From Pseudomonadota bacterium (GTDB lineage: Bacteria; Pseudomonadota; Alphaproteobacteria; Paracaedibacterales; CAITNM01), in assembly GCA_026400695.1 (NCBI GenBank), contig JAPLON010000104.1, positions 1-30,893 on the forward strand: a DNA stretch of 30,893 bases. Reading direction: 5' to 3'. Position numbers and translations under genes: made by a program. This document shows, one piece after another, positions 23,479 to 30,893 of this stretch (position 1 is its first letter; each line of letters opens with the position of its first letter). Under the pieces are notes generated by a model. That model did not search any database and was not told the origin of the DNA. It worked only from the letters and a program-made list of their open reading frames with translations.

Positions 23479-25251
23479 ATGGCCATAGATAATTTACCTA
23501 AAAAAACTTTTCCCTTTATTTTATATTTTCTAAAATCTTATTTTTTAGAATGCTTAGGCATGATGATTATTGGTATTTTGTGGTCCGTGGATCTTTCTTT
23601 ACGTCCTTACCTTATTAAGGTAATGCTGGATAAATTAGAGATGGTGTCACCACATGCTGATTTATTTACTGAACTTATGGCACCTGCATTAACTTATATT
23701 GCCTTAGGCTTTGGTATCAATTTTATCTACCGTATTTATGATTACCTAGCATTACGATTAATGCCTTCTCTTTACAATGATATTGTCATAAAAGTTTTGG
23801 ATTATACTGAGCAGCATTCCCATAGTTATTTCCAAAATCATTTTGGTGGCAGTATTGTTAACAAAATTTCTGAAATGGCACGAGCTGTGCAAGATATTGT
23901 CGAAACTATAATTCATCGCTTCGTTTCTCACTCTCTTGCTTTATTAATTGCCTGCTTTGCCATGGCAAGCGTTAACCTAATTTTAGCCCTAATATTCTTT
24001 ACGTGGGTTATTGCTTTCTTAGTCAGTAGTTATTTTTTCTCCAAAGAGCCATATATTTTGTCGGAGCAGCTTTCCAAAACCCACACAAAGTTGATTGGAA
24101 AGATCATGGACAGCGTTACAAATATATTAACAGTTCGTCTCTTTGCTCGACAAAAATTTGAGATTAATTATGTTAAGGCGCAAGCAAGAGAAAGAGAAGA
24201 AAGAGCACAAGCTCTTCGTTGGAGTAATTTAAAAAGACAAGCAGCCATGGAAACTGCTTCTAATATCTTAATGGGTATCCTAATTTGTTACCTTATTTAC
24301 ACTCGTCAACAAGGGCTGATTACTATTGGAGATTTTGCTCTGGTATTAATGGTATCAATCTCAGCTATTGACGCTGTATGGAACCTTTCAAGAGATTTCC
24401 TTGAGTTTTCTGAGCAACTCGGACAATGCTCTCAAACTCTAACCCTAATTGCGATTCCTCATGAGATTAAAGACACTGAAAATGCTCTTCCACTTAAAGT
24501 AAATAGGGGATCTATAGAGTTTAAAAATGTATATTTTAGTTTCATAGAAAATAAATTTTTATTTAACAATTTGTGCATAAGTATTCCAGGCAAACAAAAA
24601 GTAGGATTAGTTGGATATTCAGGTAGCGGTAAAACAACTTTTGTTAATCTGCTTATTAGACTTTTTGATATTCAAGCAGGCCAAATATTAATTGATGCCC
24701 AAGAAGTATCAAAAGTTACTCAAGAAAGTTTGCATGAGAATATCAGCTTTATTCCACAAGACCCCCTACTATTTCATAGAAATATTGCTGAGAATATTCG
24801 ATATGGAAGGCTTTATGCTACAGAAGAAGAAGTTATTCAAGCAGCTATTAAAGCAAATGCTCATGATTTTATAAAAGATCTGCCGGAAGGCTATAACACT
24901 TTAGTTGGAGAAAGGGGTATCAAGCTTTCAGGCGGGCAGCGCCAGCGCATTGCTATAGCTCGGGCAATTTTAAAAGATGCAAAAATCCTAATTCTGGATG
25001 AAGCAACCTCAGCTTTGGATTCAGTCACAGAGCACATTATTCAAGAAAGCTTAAAAAAACTAATGAATAATAAAACAGTTTTTGTGATCGCCCATCGTCT
25101 TTCTACTCTTCAAGATATGGACAGAATCTTGGTTTTTGAAAAAGGAAAAATTATAGAAGATGGTAGTCACCAAGCATTAATTAATAAAAAAGGCGTTTAT
25201 GCTTATTTATGGGAACGGCAAAGAGGCGGATTCTTACCGGCAGTATGTTGA
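23479..25251 (+). CDS. MsbA-like ABC exporter (fused permease and ATPase)
   Basis: A 590-residue half-transporter that works as a homodimer in the inner membrane. The membrane domain (about 1-320) has six predicted helices, with the first starting at about residue 15 (FLKSYFLECLGMMIIGILWS). The ATPase domain carries Walker A GYSGSGKTTFVN, Q-loop FIPQDPLLFHRNI, signature LSGGQRQRIAIARAIL, Walker B LILDEATSALD and H-loop VIAHRLSTLQD, so it should be active. The substrate is not clear: lipid, glycan or peptide are all possible. Its last codons overlap the start of the DUF1207 outer-membrane protein, which suggests one transport or envelope job. Confidence 0.9.
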   Translation: MAIDNLPKKTFPFILYFLKSYFLECLGMMIIGILWSVDLSLRPYLIKVMLDKLEMVSPHADLFTELMAPALTYIALGFGINFIYRIYDYLALRLMPSLYNDIVIKVLDYTEQHSHSYFQNHFGGSIVNKISEMARAVQDIVETIIHRFVSHSLALLIACFAMASVNLILALIFFTWVIAFLVSSYFFSKEPYILSEQLSKTHTKLIGKIMDSVTNILTVRLFARQKFEINYVKAQAREREERAQALRWSNLKRQAAMETASNILMGILICYLIYTRQQGLITIGDFALVLMVSISAIDAVWNLSRDFLEFSEQLGQCSQTLTLIAIPHEIKDTENALPLKVNRGSIEFKNVYFSFIENKFLFNNLCISIPGKQKVGLVGYSGSGKTTFVNLLIRLFDIQAGQILIDAQEVSKVTQESLHENISFIPQDPLLFHRNIAENIRYGRLYATEEEVIQAAIKANAHDFIKDLPEGYNTLVGERGIKLSGGQRQRIAIARAILKDAKILILDEATSALDSVTEHIIQESLKKLMNNKTVFVIAHRLSTLQDMDRILVFEKGKIIEDGSHQALINKKGVYAYLWERQRGGFLPAVC

Positions 25252-26366
25252 AAAAAAAATTAACAACCCAAATAATATTTTTTTTCACTATACTAATAAT
25301 TACATCTTTTTTAAATAAAGGTTATTCATTTTCACAAGATTATATAAAGGGCTATATATCCTGTATTATAAGTGATTCCATACCAGAAGAAGAATTAGAT
25401 TTTTATATAAAAAATGAAAGATTGTACATTCGTTTATTGAAAAGAGACCTTGATTCATTAACAAAAGAAAAGCTAATTCAACGCTTAAAAAAAACTAATT
25501 TTTTTAAAGAAATAGATATTACTGTTGGATATGCGCAAACTTCTTCTGCAATTCCTAAGGCATCACGTGCTTTAAATTCCCAGGCATCTCAACCTTCTCA
25601 TGAAATTTTGCCTGCTGGAGTTATTTACGATTCTCCTATTGCAGATCCTAAGTGGCCAAGATTTTCTGCAGGTTATAACAAACACCTAAAAAAGGCATAC
25701 GGAAAAAGTATTTTCAATCTTTCGTTTGGAGAAAATTTAGCTCTTCTACGTTATAGAACAGATGGATGGGCATATGAGCTTGGGCTTCAGGCTGGGCTTT
25801 TTGGGTTGATGGACGTAGGGTCTTCTCCTACCCGGCTAATTAATTCAGATTATTTTGTAGGAGGTGGAATATCGTTAGTTTATGACAGGAGATGGCAAAA
25901 TTTATTTCAATTCTCTCACCTAAGCTCCCACCTAGGAGACGAATTTTTAATCAGTAAACCAGATTATATCAATAAAAGGGTTAATTTGAGTTATGAAGCA
26001 TTTAAATGGTTTACAGCTTATAAATTTGATTCTTTCCGACCATATGTAGGTTTCGGTTATCTAGTTAATCGAGACCCATCAACACTTAAGCCTTTTACCT
26101 TAGAAGTAGGAATAGATTATATTTCGGAAAAAAGTTTTTTGTTTGATACGACACGATATGTACTAGGTGTGCATACACATTTTTGGGAGCAAAATAATTA
26201 CAAATCAAGTTTTAATATTAGGACAGGACTGCAATTAGAGGACTCTTTATGGAGAGGCAGACATATGCAATTCTTGATTGAGTATTCCCAAGGAAAATCA
26301 AGACATGGACAATTCTATGCAAAAAATGAACATTACATAGGTTTTATGGTAGCTTTCTCAAACTAA
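25245..26366 (+). CDS. DUF1207 outer-membrane protein
   Basis: I chose the ATG at 25245, which overlaps the last two codons of the exporter gene; the frame opens earlier (25209) but those codons lie fully in the upstream gene. The N-terminus is a signal anchor (KKKLTTQIIFFFTILIITSF). The body contains DPKWPRFSAGYNKHL, YELGLQAGLFGLMDVGSS, INSDYFVGGGISLVYDRRWQN, FQFSHLSSHLGDEF and VNLSYEAFKWFTAYK, which are hallmarks of DUF1207, a beta-rich family expected in the outer membrane of Gram-negative bacteria. It ends in an amphipathic strand with a near-C-terminal aromatic (GFMVAFSN). Function is unknown; the coupling to an ABC exporter is the only hint. Confidence 0.8.
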   Translation: MLKKKLTTQIIFFFTILIITSFLNKGYSFSQDYIKGYISCIISDSIPEEELDFYIKNERLYIRLLKRDLDSLTKEKLIQRLKKTNFFKEIDITVGYAQTSSAIPKASRALNSQASQPSHEILPAGVIYDSPIADPKWPRFSAGYNKHLKKAYGKSIFNLSFGENLALLRYRTDGWAYELGLQAGLFGLMDVGSSPTRLINSDYFVGGGISLVYDRRWQNLFQFSHLSSHLGDEFLISKPDYINKRVNLSYEAFKWFTAYKFDSFRPYVGFGYLVNRDPSTLKPFTLEVGIDYISEKSFLFDTTRYVLGVHTHFWEQNNYKSSFNIRTGLQLEDSLWRGRHMQFLIEYSQGKSRHGQFYAKNEHYIGFMVAFSN

Positions 26367-26479
26367 GTGTTGATTATAAATCTGCATTTCAATTGCAGGT
26401 AAAAATTATTTTTTTAACGTATGACCTATTAAATAAAAAGCGCAACATTCACCATAAACTTAAACTAACAGGATGCTTT

Positions 26480-26860
26480 ATGGCTTTTAAAAAAATACTA
26501 AAATCCCTCATTATTGCGGGCGTTTTATTTTCTCCTTTATGTGCGGGAGAAGTAAAAGTAAAGAACAATGCTACTACTCCTGTACAAGTTACTGTACGGG
26601 CTAAAGAAAACCAAAGTGGCATCAGTCCGTTCATTGTTACTCAGGTTGTTCTGCCAAACGAAGAAATTACAGTAACAATAGACGAAAAGAAATTTAACGG
26701 AGTTACTTTTTCAGTTCAAGGAACAACAGTTACAGATCCTTCAATTGTACCTTTAACAAGTAATGAATGTGTTTTAAGTGGGCATGAGGGTAGAGTGGTT
26801 ATTACTCCTAAAAGCGATGGCACAGCGTTGGTCTGCGGCGTTACCCAACTGTCTAATTAA
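26480..26860 (+). CDS. Small secreted protein, unknown function
   Basis: The ATG at 26480 follows AGGATG and gives a textbook signal peptide, MAFKKILKSLIIAGVLFSPL then CAG, with cleavage likely after CA. The open frame extends 29 codons upstream, but those are not needed. The mature protein of about 105 residues is rich in V, T and beta-branched residues (VTVRAKENQ, VTQVVLPNEEITVTID, GVTFSVQGTTVT), which points to a beta sandwich. Two cysteines (NECVLSG, ALVCGV) may form a disulfide. I do not recognise a family. It is followed by a strong terminator, so it is probably transcribed alone. Confidence 0.65.
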   Translation: MAFKKILKSLIIAGVLFSPLCAGEVKVKNNATTPVQVTVRAKENQSGISPFIVTQVVLPNEEITVTIDEKKFNGVTFSVQGTTVTDPSIVPLTSNECVLSGHEGRVVITPKSDGTALVCGVTQLSN

Positions 26861-26874
26861 ATAATTTTTAACTT

Positions 26875-26913
26875 AAAAAGGCTTTCCGGCTTACGCCTCT
26901 GGAAAGCCTTTTT
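26875..26913. terminator. Bidirectional intrinsic terminator
   Basis: AAAAAGGCTTTCC (26875-26887) and GGAAAGCCTTTTT (26901-26913) form a perfect 13-bp stem around a 13-nt loop, with T-runs on both strands. It lies between the convergent secreted-protein and SCO1 genes and can serve both. Confidence 0.93.
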
Positions 26914-26971
26914 GCTATCAGCAGTTGATACGATAATGAGCAAATTCAAAAATATATGAAGTGAAATTTTC

Positions 26972-27604
26972 TTAACGGTTTGTTCTTAGTTGGTTTAAGA
27001 GAATTGTCTTAATTTTTTCAGGAACAGTTGAATGGGCGAAGCTCGTTACATATGCTCCATCAGGGCCAACCACATACACAACACTTGTGTGGTTTATCAA
27101 ATAGTCGCTAAAACCTTCCTTGATTTCCTTTTTAGCATAAACTTTGTACTTGCTCATGGCATCTTGTAATGCTTCTTCTTTGCCTGTAAGCATCACTATG
27201 TTTGGATCAAAGTTAGTGCTATATAATTTTAAGGTTTCACAAGTATCGCGAGTTGGATCAACACTTACAAAAAAAACACCTATTTTATCTCTATCTTTAC
27301 CAAGCATTTGCAAAGCTGTCGTGATATGTTCCAATGCCATTGGACAAACGTCGGGACAGTAAGTATACCCAAAATAAATCAACAGAATCTTTCCGCGATA
27401 TTCAGAGGTAGACCTCAACTTTCCGTTGTGATCAATCAAGGTAAAATCTCCACCAATCTTTTTATCTTTGTTAGAGACATCATCTACAGTTGTTTCTTTG
27501 TATATGGTTCCCTTTGGTTCTTGGAATTTATATATGGACAAAGTAATACCTAAACCAATACTGATCCCAAGTAATGCTAAAATGATTAATCTCTTATGAG
27601 CCAT
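26972..27604 (-). CDS. SCO1/SenC/PrrC copper chaperone
   Basis: SCO proteins deliver copper to the CuA site of cytochrome c oxidase in the periplasm. The 210-residue protein has an N-terminal membrane anchor (RLIILALLGISIGLGITLSI) and a thioredoxin fold with GGDFTLIDHNGK, IYFGYTYCPDVCP (copper ligands C83 and C87), FFVSVDPTRDT and YLINHTSVVYVV (third ligand H172). All three ligands are there, so copper binding is expected. It is divergent from the thiolase gene, with 160 nt between them, and implies that the organism has aerobic respiration. Confidence 0.93.
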   Translation of the reverse strand: MAHKRLIILALLGISIGLGITLSIYKFQEPKGTIYKETTVDDVSNKDKKIGGDFTLIDHNGKLRSTSEYRGKILLIYFGYTYCPDVCPMALEHITTALQMLGKDRDKIGVFFVSVDPTRDTCETLKLYSTNFDPNIVMLTGKEEALQDAMSKYKVYAKKEIKEGFSDYLINHTSVVYVVGPDGAYVTSFAHSTVPEKIKTILLNQLRTNR

Positions 27605-27764
27605 ACACTAACTTTATTTTTTTAAATTTGAGCCAATCATATATTGTTTATAGCACCACAAAAAGCATAATAAGCTTAGATACAAGACTTTATCTTTGAA
27701 CTACCAAGATATTGCTTTAAACTTAACCTATGTTATGGAAAAATCAAATCAATAGGAAAATTAT

Positions 27765-28925
27765 ATGATTGGTATATTTGCTGCAAAGCGTACTGCAATA
27801 GGTGCGTTTCAAGGACAATTTAGTTCATATTCAGCTACTGATTTGGGTGGGCACGCTATTAAAGCCGCATACAAAGCTTCTGGAATTAATGAAATCGATG
27901 AAATTTTTATGGGATGCGTTCTACAAGGTGGTTTAGGACAAGCCCCCGCTAGACAGGCAACAATTAAAGCCGAAATGAATGAAAGTATTCCAGCTACTAC
28001 AATCAATAAGGTTTGTGGATCTGGTATGCAATCTATTATGTTTGCCTGTAATAGTCTGCGTCTTGGAAATATTAAATCTGCTATTGCTGGTGGTATGGAA
28101 AGCATGAGTAATGCGCCATACGCCTTAGAAAAAGCTAGATCAGGCTATCGTTTTGGCCACAGTACCATCATTGATTTAATGTTACATGATGGCCTTGAAG
28201 ATGCCTTTGCGCGCGCACCACAAGGTGGAAGATGTGCCATGGGTTTTTTAGCTGATGCAACAGCTAACGCATATTCATTTTCTCGTGAATCTCAAGAAGA
28301 TTTTGCCAAACTAACCTACGAAAAGGCACATGCAGCCCAAAAATCAGGAGCATTCAATAATGAAATCGCACCTCTTCTTCATAAAGATAAAAAAGGTGAA
28401 ATAGTTATTGATCAAGATGAGCAAATAACACGAGTTCAACCCGCTAAATTTGCTGTACTCAAGCCTGCTTTTAAAGCAGACGGTACCATAACAGCCGCAA
28501 CCAGCTCATCTCTAGCGGATGGGGCAGCAGCTTTAGTATTATCTTCTAACACTACTGGAGCCATGGCTAGAATTGTTGGATATACATCCCATGCCCAAAG
28601 TTCTGAAACTTTTGCTACAGCACCAATTGGCGCCATTGAAAAATTATGCAAGCAAATAGGATGGTCGATTAATTCTGTTGATGCTTTTGAAATTAATGAA
28701 GCGTTCGCCGTAGTTCCAATGGCGGTGATTAATACCCTTCAAATACCACGGGAAAAAGTAAATATTTATGGTGGAGCTTGCGCCCTAGGTCACCCTATTG
28801 GTACCAGCGGAGCACGCATTGTTGTAACTTTGCTTAATGTTATGCAGCAAAACAACTTTAAAAGAGGTATTGCCGCCGTTTGTATTGGAGGTGGCGAAGC
28901 AACCGCTATTGCTATTGAAATTTAG
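27765..28925 (+). CDS. Acetyl-CoA C-acetyltransferase (thiolase)
   Basis: It condenses two acetyl-CoA to acetoacetyl-CoA, or the reverse. The 386 residues have C84 (INKVCGSGMQS), the EINEAFAV motif, H343 (GGACALGHPIGTSGARI) and C373 (VCIGGGEATA), the full biosynthetic-thiolase set. The ATG follows AGGAA. It is the only thiolase in the window and could feed both HMG-CoA synthase at 14275 and a PHB route ending in phaC at 20945; phaB is not seen. It is not next to either pathway, so the assignment atoB versus phaA is left open. It stands alone, without a beta-oxidation partner. Confidence 0.95.
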   Translation: MIGIFAAKRTAIGAFQGQFSSYSATDLGGHAIKAAYKASGINEIDEIFMGCVLQGGLGQAPARQATIKAEMNESIPATTINKVCGSGMQSIMFACNSLRLGNIKSAIAGGMESMSNAPYALEKARSGYRFGHSTIIDLMLHDGLEDAFARAPQGGRCAMGFLADATANAYSFSRESQEDFAKLTYEKAHAAQKSGAFNNEIAPLLHKDKKGEIVIDQDEQITRVQPAKFAVLKPAFKADGTITAATSSSLADGAAALVLSSNTTGAMARIVGYTSHAQSSETFATAPIGAIEKLCKQIGWSINSVDAFEINEAFAVVPMAVINTLQIPREKVNIYGGACALGHPIGTSGARIVVTLLNVMQQNNFKRGIAAVCIGGGEATAIAIEI

Positions 28926-29010
28926 TACTTTAACCCAAGGCTAATTTTCGTATTACTAAACTGCAGAATGAACAAATCTCTATAGCCAACATCACATAAA
29001 ATGATAAAGT

Positions 29011-29052
29011 TTTTACACTGGATCACCACGACCCTACGCGTCTCGTGATGAC
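29011..29052 (-). repeat. Palindromic repeat unit, minus copy
   Basis: On the minus strand it reads GTCATCACGAG, an 11-nt spacer, then CGTGGTGATCCAGTGTAAAA. It matches the plus-strand unit at 29063-29106 at the conserved positions GTC-x-T-x-x-CGAG and CGTGG-x-x-AT-x-CAGT-x-TAAA. Confidence 0.6.
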
Positions 29053-29062
29053 TGTTTTATGA

Positions 29063-29106
29063 GTCTTTGCGAGCAAGCTTTGCTTGCGTGGCAATGCAGT
29101 ATAAAG
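29063..29106 (+). repeat. Palindromic repeat unit, plus copy
   Basis: GTCTTTGCGAG, a 13-nt spacer with the self-complementary GCAAGC and GCTTGC, then CGTGGCAATGCAGTATAAAG. Units of the form TTGCGAG...CGTGGCAATCCAG are scattered in many alphaproteobacterial genomes. The two copies here face away from each other, 10 nt apart. Confidence 0.65.
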
Positions 29107-29114
29107 TAATCAGT

Positions 29115-29449
29115 TTATAATAAGCCATATTTCTTCTTAAGGAGATTTAGACTTTCTCTATCGTGCATTAATCTAATTTTATCTTCTTCCTTTTTAGTCT
29201 TTTCTCTTCTCTCTGCTTCAATCTTCAAACCTAAGCTGTCATAATTTTCTGATTTTTCTTTATCTAATTTTTTTCATCATTCAGTTTTTGTTTTAGTTTA
29301 TTAACTGGATGTTCCTTACCATTATCATTCTCCCCTATAGCTGGGCCATTCAAATCTAAGTTAAAATTATCAGATTTATTTCCTGCAAACAAAAAACCAA
29401 AAGATATGGCTAAAAAGAAAAATCTAGTTTTAGTATTAAATGTCTTCAT
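29115..29449 (-). pseudogene. Small exported, highly charged protein with a frameshift or programmed -1 slip
   Basis: From ATG 29449 (or 29461) the product begins MKTFNTKTRFFFLAISFGFL then FAGNKSD, a signal-peptide-like start, and runs to KQKLNDEKN with a stop at 29264-29266. The next frame continues directly: KLDKEKSENYDSLGLKIEAE, then RREKTKKEEDKIRLMHDRES, ending YGLL with TAA at 29115-29117. The junction on the minus strand is GA-AAA-AAT-TAG, whose A AAA AAT is a formal -1 slippery heptamer, so either one A was lost from the run (29268-29274) or a fusion is made by slippage. The second half is a charged coiled coil. Family unknown. The start overlaps the end of the symporter gene. Confidence 0.55.
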
Positions 29450-30656
29450 AATATTTATCATTATCCAATAACCCTTCTGAATGATCTACGCAAAGAGCAA
29501 CTGCTGCGTCACCTGTAATGCTGATTGTAGTACGCATCATATCAATAATGCGGTCAATACCTGCAATTAAGGCAATACCTTCTATAGGCAAGCCAATTGA
29601 ACCTAAAACCATTGGAAGCATTACAATAGTACCACTTGGAATTCCAGCTCCGCCAATTGATCCTAACGTCCCTGTTAAAATTATGTATCCATAATCACTG
29701 GGCTCTAAAACCTTACCTGTTGCTTGGGCAAAAAATAATGCACATAAACTTATATAAATAGCAATACCATCCATGTTAATAGATGCACCTAGTGGCAAAA
29801 CAAATGAAGAACTCAGCGATGAAATTCCCAAACGTTTTTGACAAACTCTAATTGTTGTTGGCAATGCCGCCTTAGTACTACTTGTTGAAAATGCTAACGC
29901 TTGGTATTCAAGGCTCTTCTTAAAAAATGGCCTTGGAGACAAGCGTGTCCATAAAAAGATCAATAGTCCAAAAACCAAGTATTGAACACCAAATGCTATA
30001 TATGCGCAACTTACCAATTTAACTAATTTAGTTAACACTTCTAAACCTTGAGTGCCAATAATCCACGCAGTCAAAGCACATGCCGCAAGGGGAGACAGCT
30101 GAACAATAAAGTGAACCATTTTAAACACCATTGCAGACAACAGCTGAAAAATACTTGCTAACCGTTTTGATGATTCATTATCTAACGTATTTAAGGTAAT
30201 TCCAGTAAACAAAGCAAAAAATACTACCTGAAGCACAACTCCTTGTGCCATTGCGTCAATGGCGTTCTCTGGAACAATATTTAAGATTATTTCAATAATT
30301 TTAGCTGCGTTAGTATCTCTTGGTATGTCTGGTAAGTTTTCACCACTAAAATTTAAAACTACACCACTACCTGGTTCAAAAATGGTACCAACTATCAAGC
30401 CAATAGAAATTGCAAATAAAGTAGTAATCAAATAAGCAGCTGTTGCCTTAATTCCAACCCTACCAAGAGCCTTAGAATCGTTAACGCTGGTAATTCCACT
30501 TATGATTGCAAAAAAAATCAATGGAACAATTATCATTTTAATAAGGCGAATAAACAAATCACCAAATGGCTTTAGGTAGGCAGCGTCCTCTTTTAAGACA
30601 ATACCTAAAATAACGCCCAACACGAGGCCTATTAAAACTTTTTTCCACAATTTCAT
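29436..30656 (-). CDS. Dicarboxylate/amino acid:cation symporter (DAACS family)
   Basis: An inner-membrane secondary transporter that takes up glutamate, aspartate or C4-dicarboxylates with sodium or protons. The 406-residue sequence matches the GltP/DctA/GltPh fold: FIRLIKMIIVPLIFFAIISG at the second helix, the HP1 serine-rich loop AFSTSSTKAALPTT, INMDGIAIYISLCALFFAQ in TM7 (NMDG), HP2 with GTLGSIGGAGIPSG, and GIDRIIDMMRTTISITGDAA in TM8 with the substrate-binding Asp and Arg. Which acid is carried cannot be decided by eye. Import of glutamate or a dicarboxylate as carbon source fits an intracellular life. It ends in a short acidic tail (DNDKYYEDI). Confidence 0.92.
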   Translation of the reverse strand: MKLWKKVLIGLVLGVILGIVLKEDAAYLKPFGDLFIRLIKMIIVPLIFFAIISGITSVNDSKALGRVGIKATAAYLITTLFAISIGLIVGTIFEPGSGVVLNFSGENLPDIPRDTNAAKIIEIILNIVPENAIDAMAQGVVLQVVFFALFTGITLNTLDNESSKRLASIFQLLSAMVFKMVHFIVQLSPLAACALTAWIIGTQGLEVLTKLVKLVSCAYIAFGVQYLVFGLLIFLWTRLSPRPFFKKSLEYQALAFSTSSTKAALPTTIRVCQKRLGISSLSSSFVLPLGASINMDGIAIYISLCALFFAQATGKVLEPSDYGYIILTGTLGSIGGAGIPSGTIVMLPMVLGSIGLPIEGIALIAGIDRIIDMMRTTISITGDAAVALCVDHSEGLLDNDKYYEDI

Positions 30657-30753
30657 AAAAACTAAATTTTTTTGGAACAGATCAACAGTCTAACCTAAGT
30701 ATGATTTTTGGTAACTAAAATATTTACAAAAGCTTACACTGATTAAAATAAAA

Positions 30754-30776
30754 GGGGCTGACACCTGACTTTTAAG
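30754..30776 (+). repeat. Probable left terminal repeat of an IS1595-type element
   Basis: GGGGCTGACACCTGACTTTT begins about 40 nt before the transposase start. It has the GGGG-CTG/GTG-AC start seen at ends of IS1595-type elements, by recall. The other end lies outside the window, so pairing cannot be checked. Confidence 0.45.
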
Positions 30777-30792
30777 AAGTTAGGATGTAAAA

Positions 30793-30893
30793 ATGTATGT
30801 AAAGCATTGCAAACTGTCACGTTCAGAGCAGTTAAGACTATTAGAATATTTTGTTGCAGGAACTCCTGCCAGAACAGCAGCGGATTTAGTTGG
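30793..30893 (+). CDS. IS1595-family transposase, N-terminal part (cut by window end)
   Basis: ATG 30793 follows AGGATG. The 33 visible residues, MYVKHCKLSRSEQLRLLEYF then VAGTPARTAADLVG, match the start of IS1595/IS1016-type transposases, where LSxxxQxxLLEYFVAGTTARTAADLxG is a conserved opening segment. The DDE domain lies beyond the window, so integrity is unknown. The element marks the right edge of the gene cluster. Confidence 0.8.
   Translation, partial: MYVKHCKLSRSEQLRLLEYFVAGTPARTAADLV

Noticed and set aside
27809..28105. Antisense open frames in the thiolase gene
   Set aside because: Shadows of a strongly conserved coding sequence.
1..30893. CRISPR array or prophage
   Set aside because: No regularly spaced repeats and no phage structural genes were seen.

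Overview
The window reads as chromosome from a low-GC alphaproteobacterium, most likely an intracellular, Holosporales-like endosymbiont. This is inferred from the AT-rich coding, the decayed insertion sequences, a class I PHB synthase, an Hsp33-RsmG-ParA-ParB block, SCO1/SenC, a DUF1207 outer-membrane protein and exported proteins of unknown function. No rRNA or formal taxonomic marker was available, so the assignment is tentative.

Bases 1-7.5 kb form an eroding accessory region: an IS110-type transposase interrupted by an in-frame stop, an elaborate nested hairpin after it, an IS3 element with a frameshifted orfB, a C-terminal scrap of an IS256-type transposase, a small cysteine-rich exported protein, a DEDDh exonuclease, two genes truncated at the same breakpoint (DUF4143 ATPase tail and a ketosynthase lacking its N-terminus), an HI0074/HEPN-like gene whose end is overwritten by a 42-nt palindrome, and a predicted lipoprotein with USP/papain-like Cys and His boxes.

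Bases 7.8-15.4 kb hold envelope genes (mlaC-like and lnt, divergent), then a compact mevalonate operon: HMG-CoA reductase, two GHMP kinases (mevalonate kinase and probable phosphomevalonate kinase), diphosphomevalonate decarboxylase and HMG-CoA synthase. The first four overlap by 4 nt each. With the thiolase at 27.8 kb this covers every step from acetyl-CoA to IPP; no IPP isomerase is seen here. Most Alphaproteobacteria use the MEP route, so acquisition by transfer is plausible.

Bases 15.6-20.8 kb are chromosome-maintenance genes: hslO, rsmG, parA, parB, uvrB. Perfect 16-bp parS palindromes lie inside hslO and rsmG, which suggests the replication origin is near. Bases 20.9-30.9 kb hold phaC, tRNA-Leu(UAA), a DUF1328 micro-protein, an MsbA-like ABC exporter coupled to a DUF1207 protein, a secreted small protein with a strong bidirectional terminator, SCO1/SenC, the thiolase (shared by PHB and mevalonate routes), an inverted pair of palindromic repeats, a small frameshifted protein, a DAACS dicarboxylate/glutamate symporter, and the left end of an IS1595-type element.

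Two core genes (HMG-CoA reductase and rsmG) lack a good ATG/GTG/TTG start for their conserved N-terminus, yet each has a Shine-Dalgarno-like tract exactly 7 nt before an in-frame ATA. This repeated pattern is one of the more surprising features of the window.
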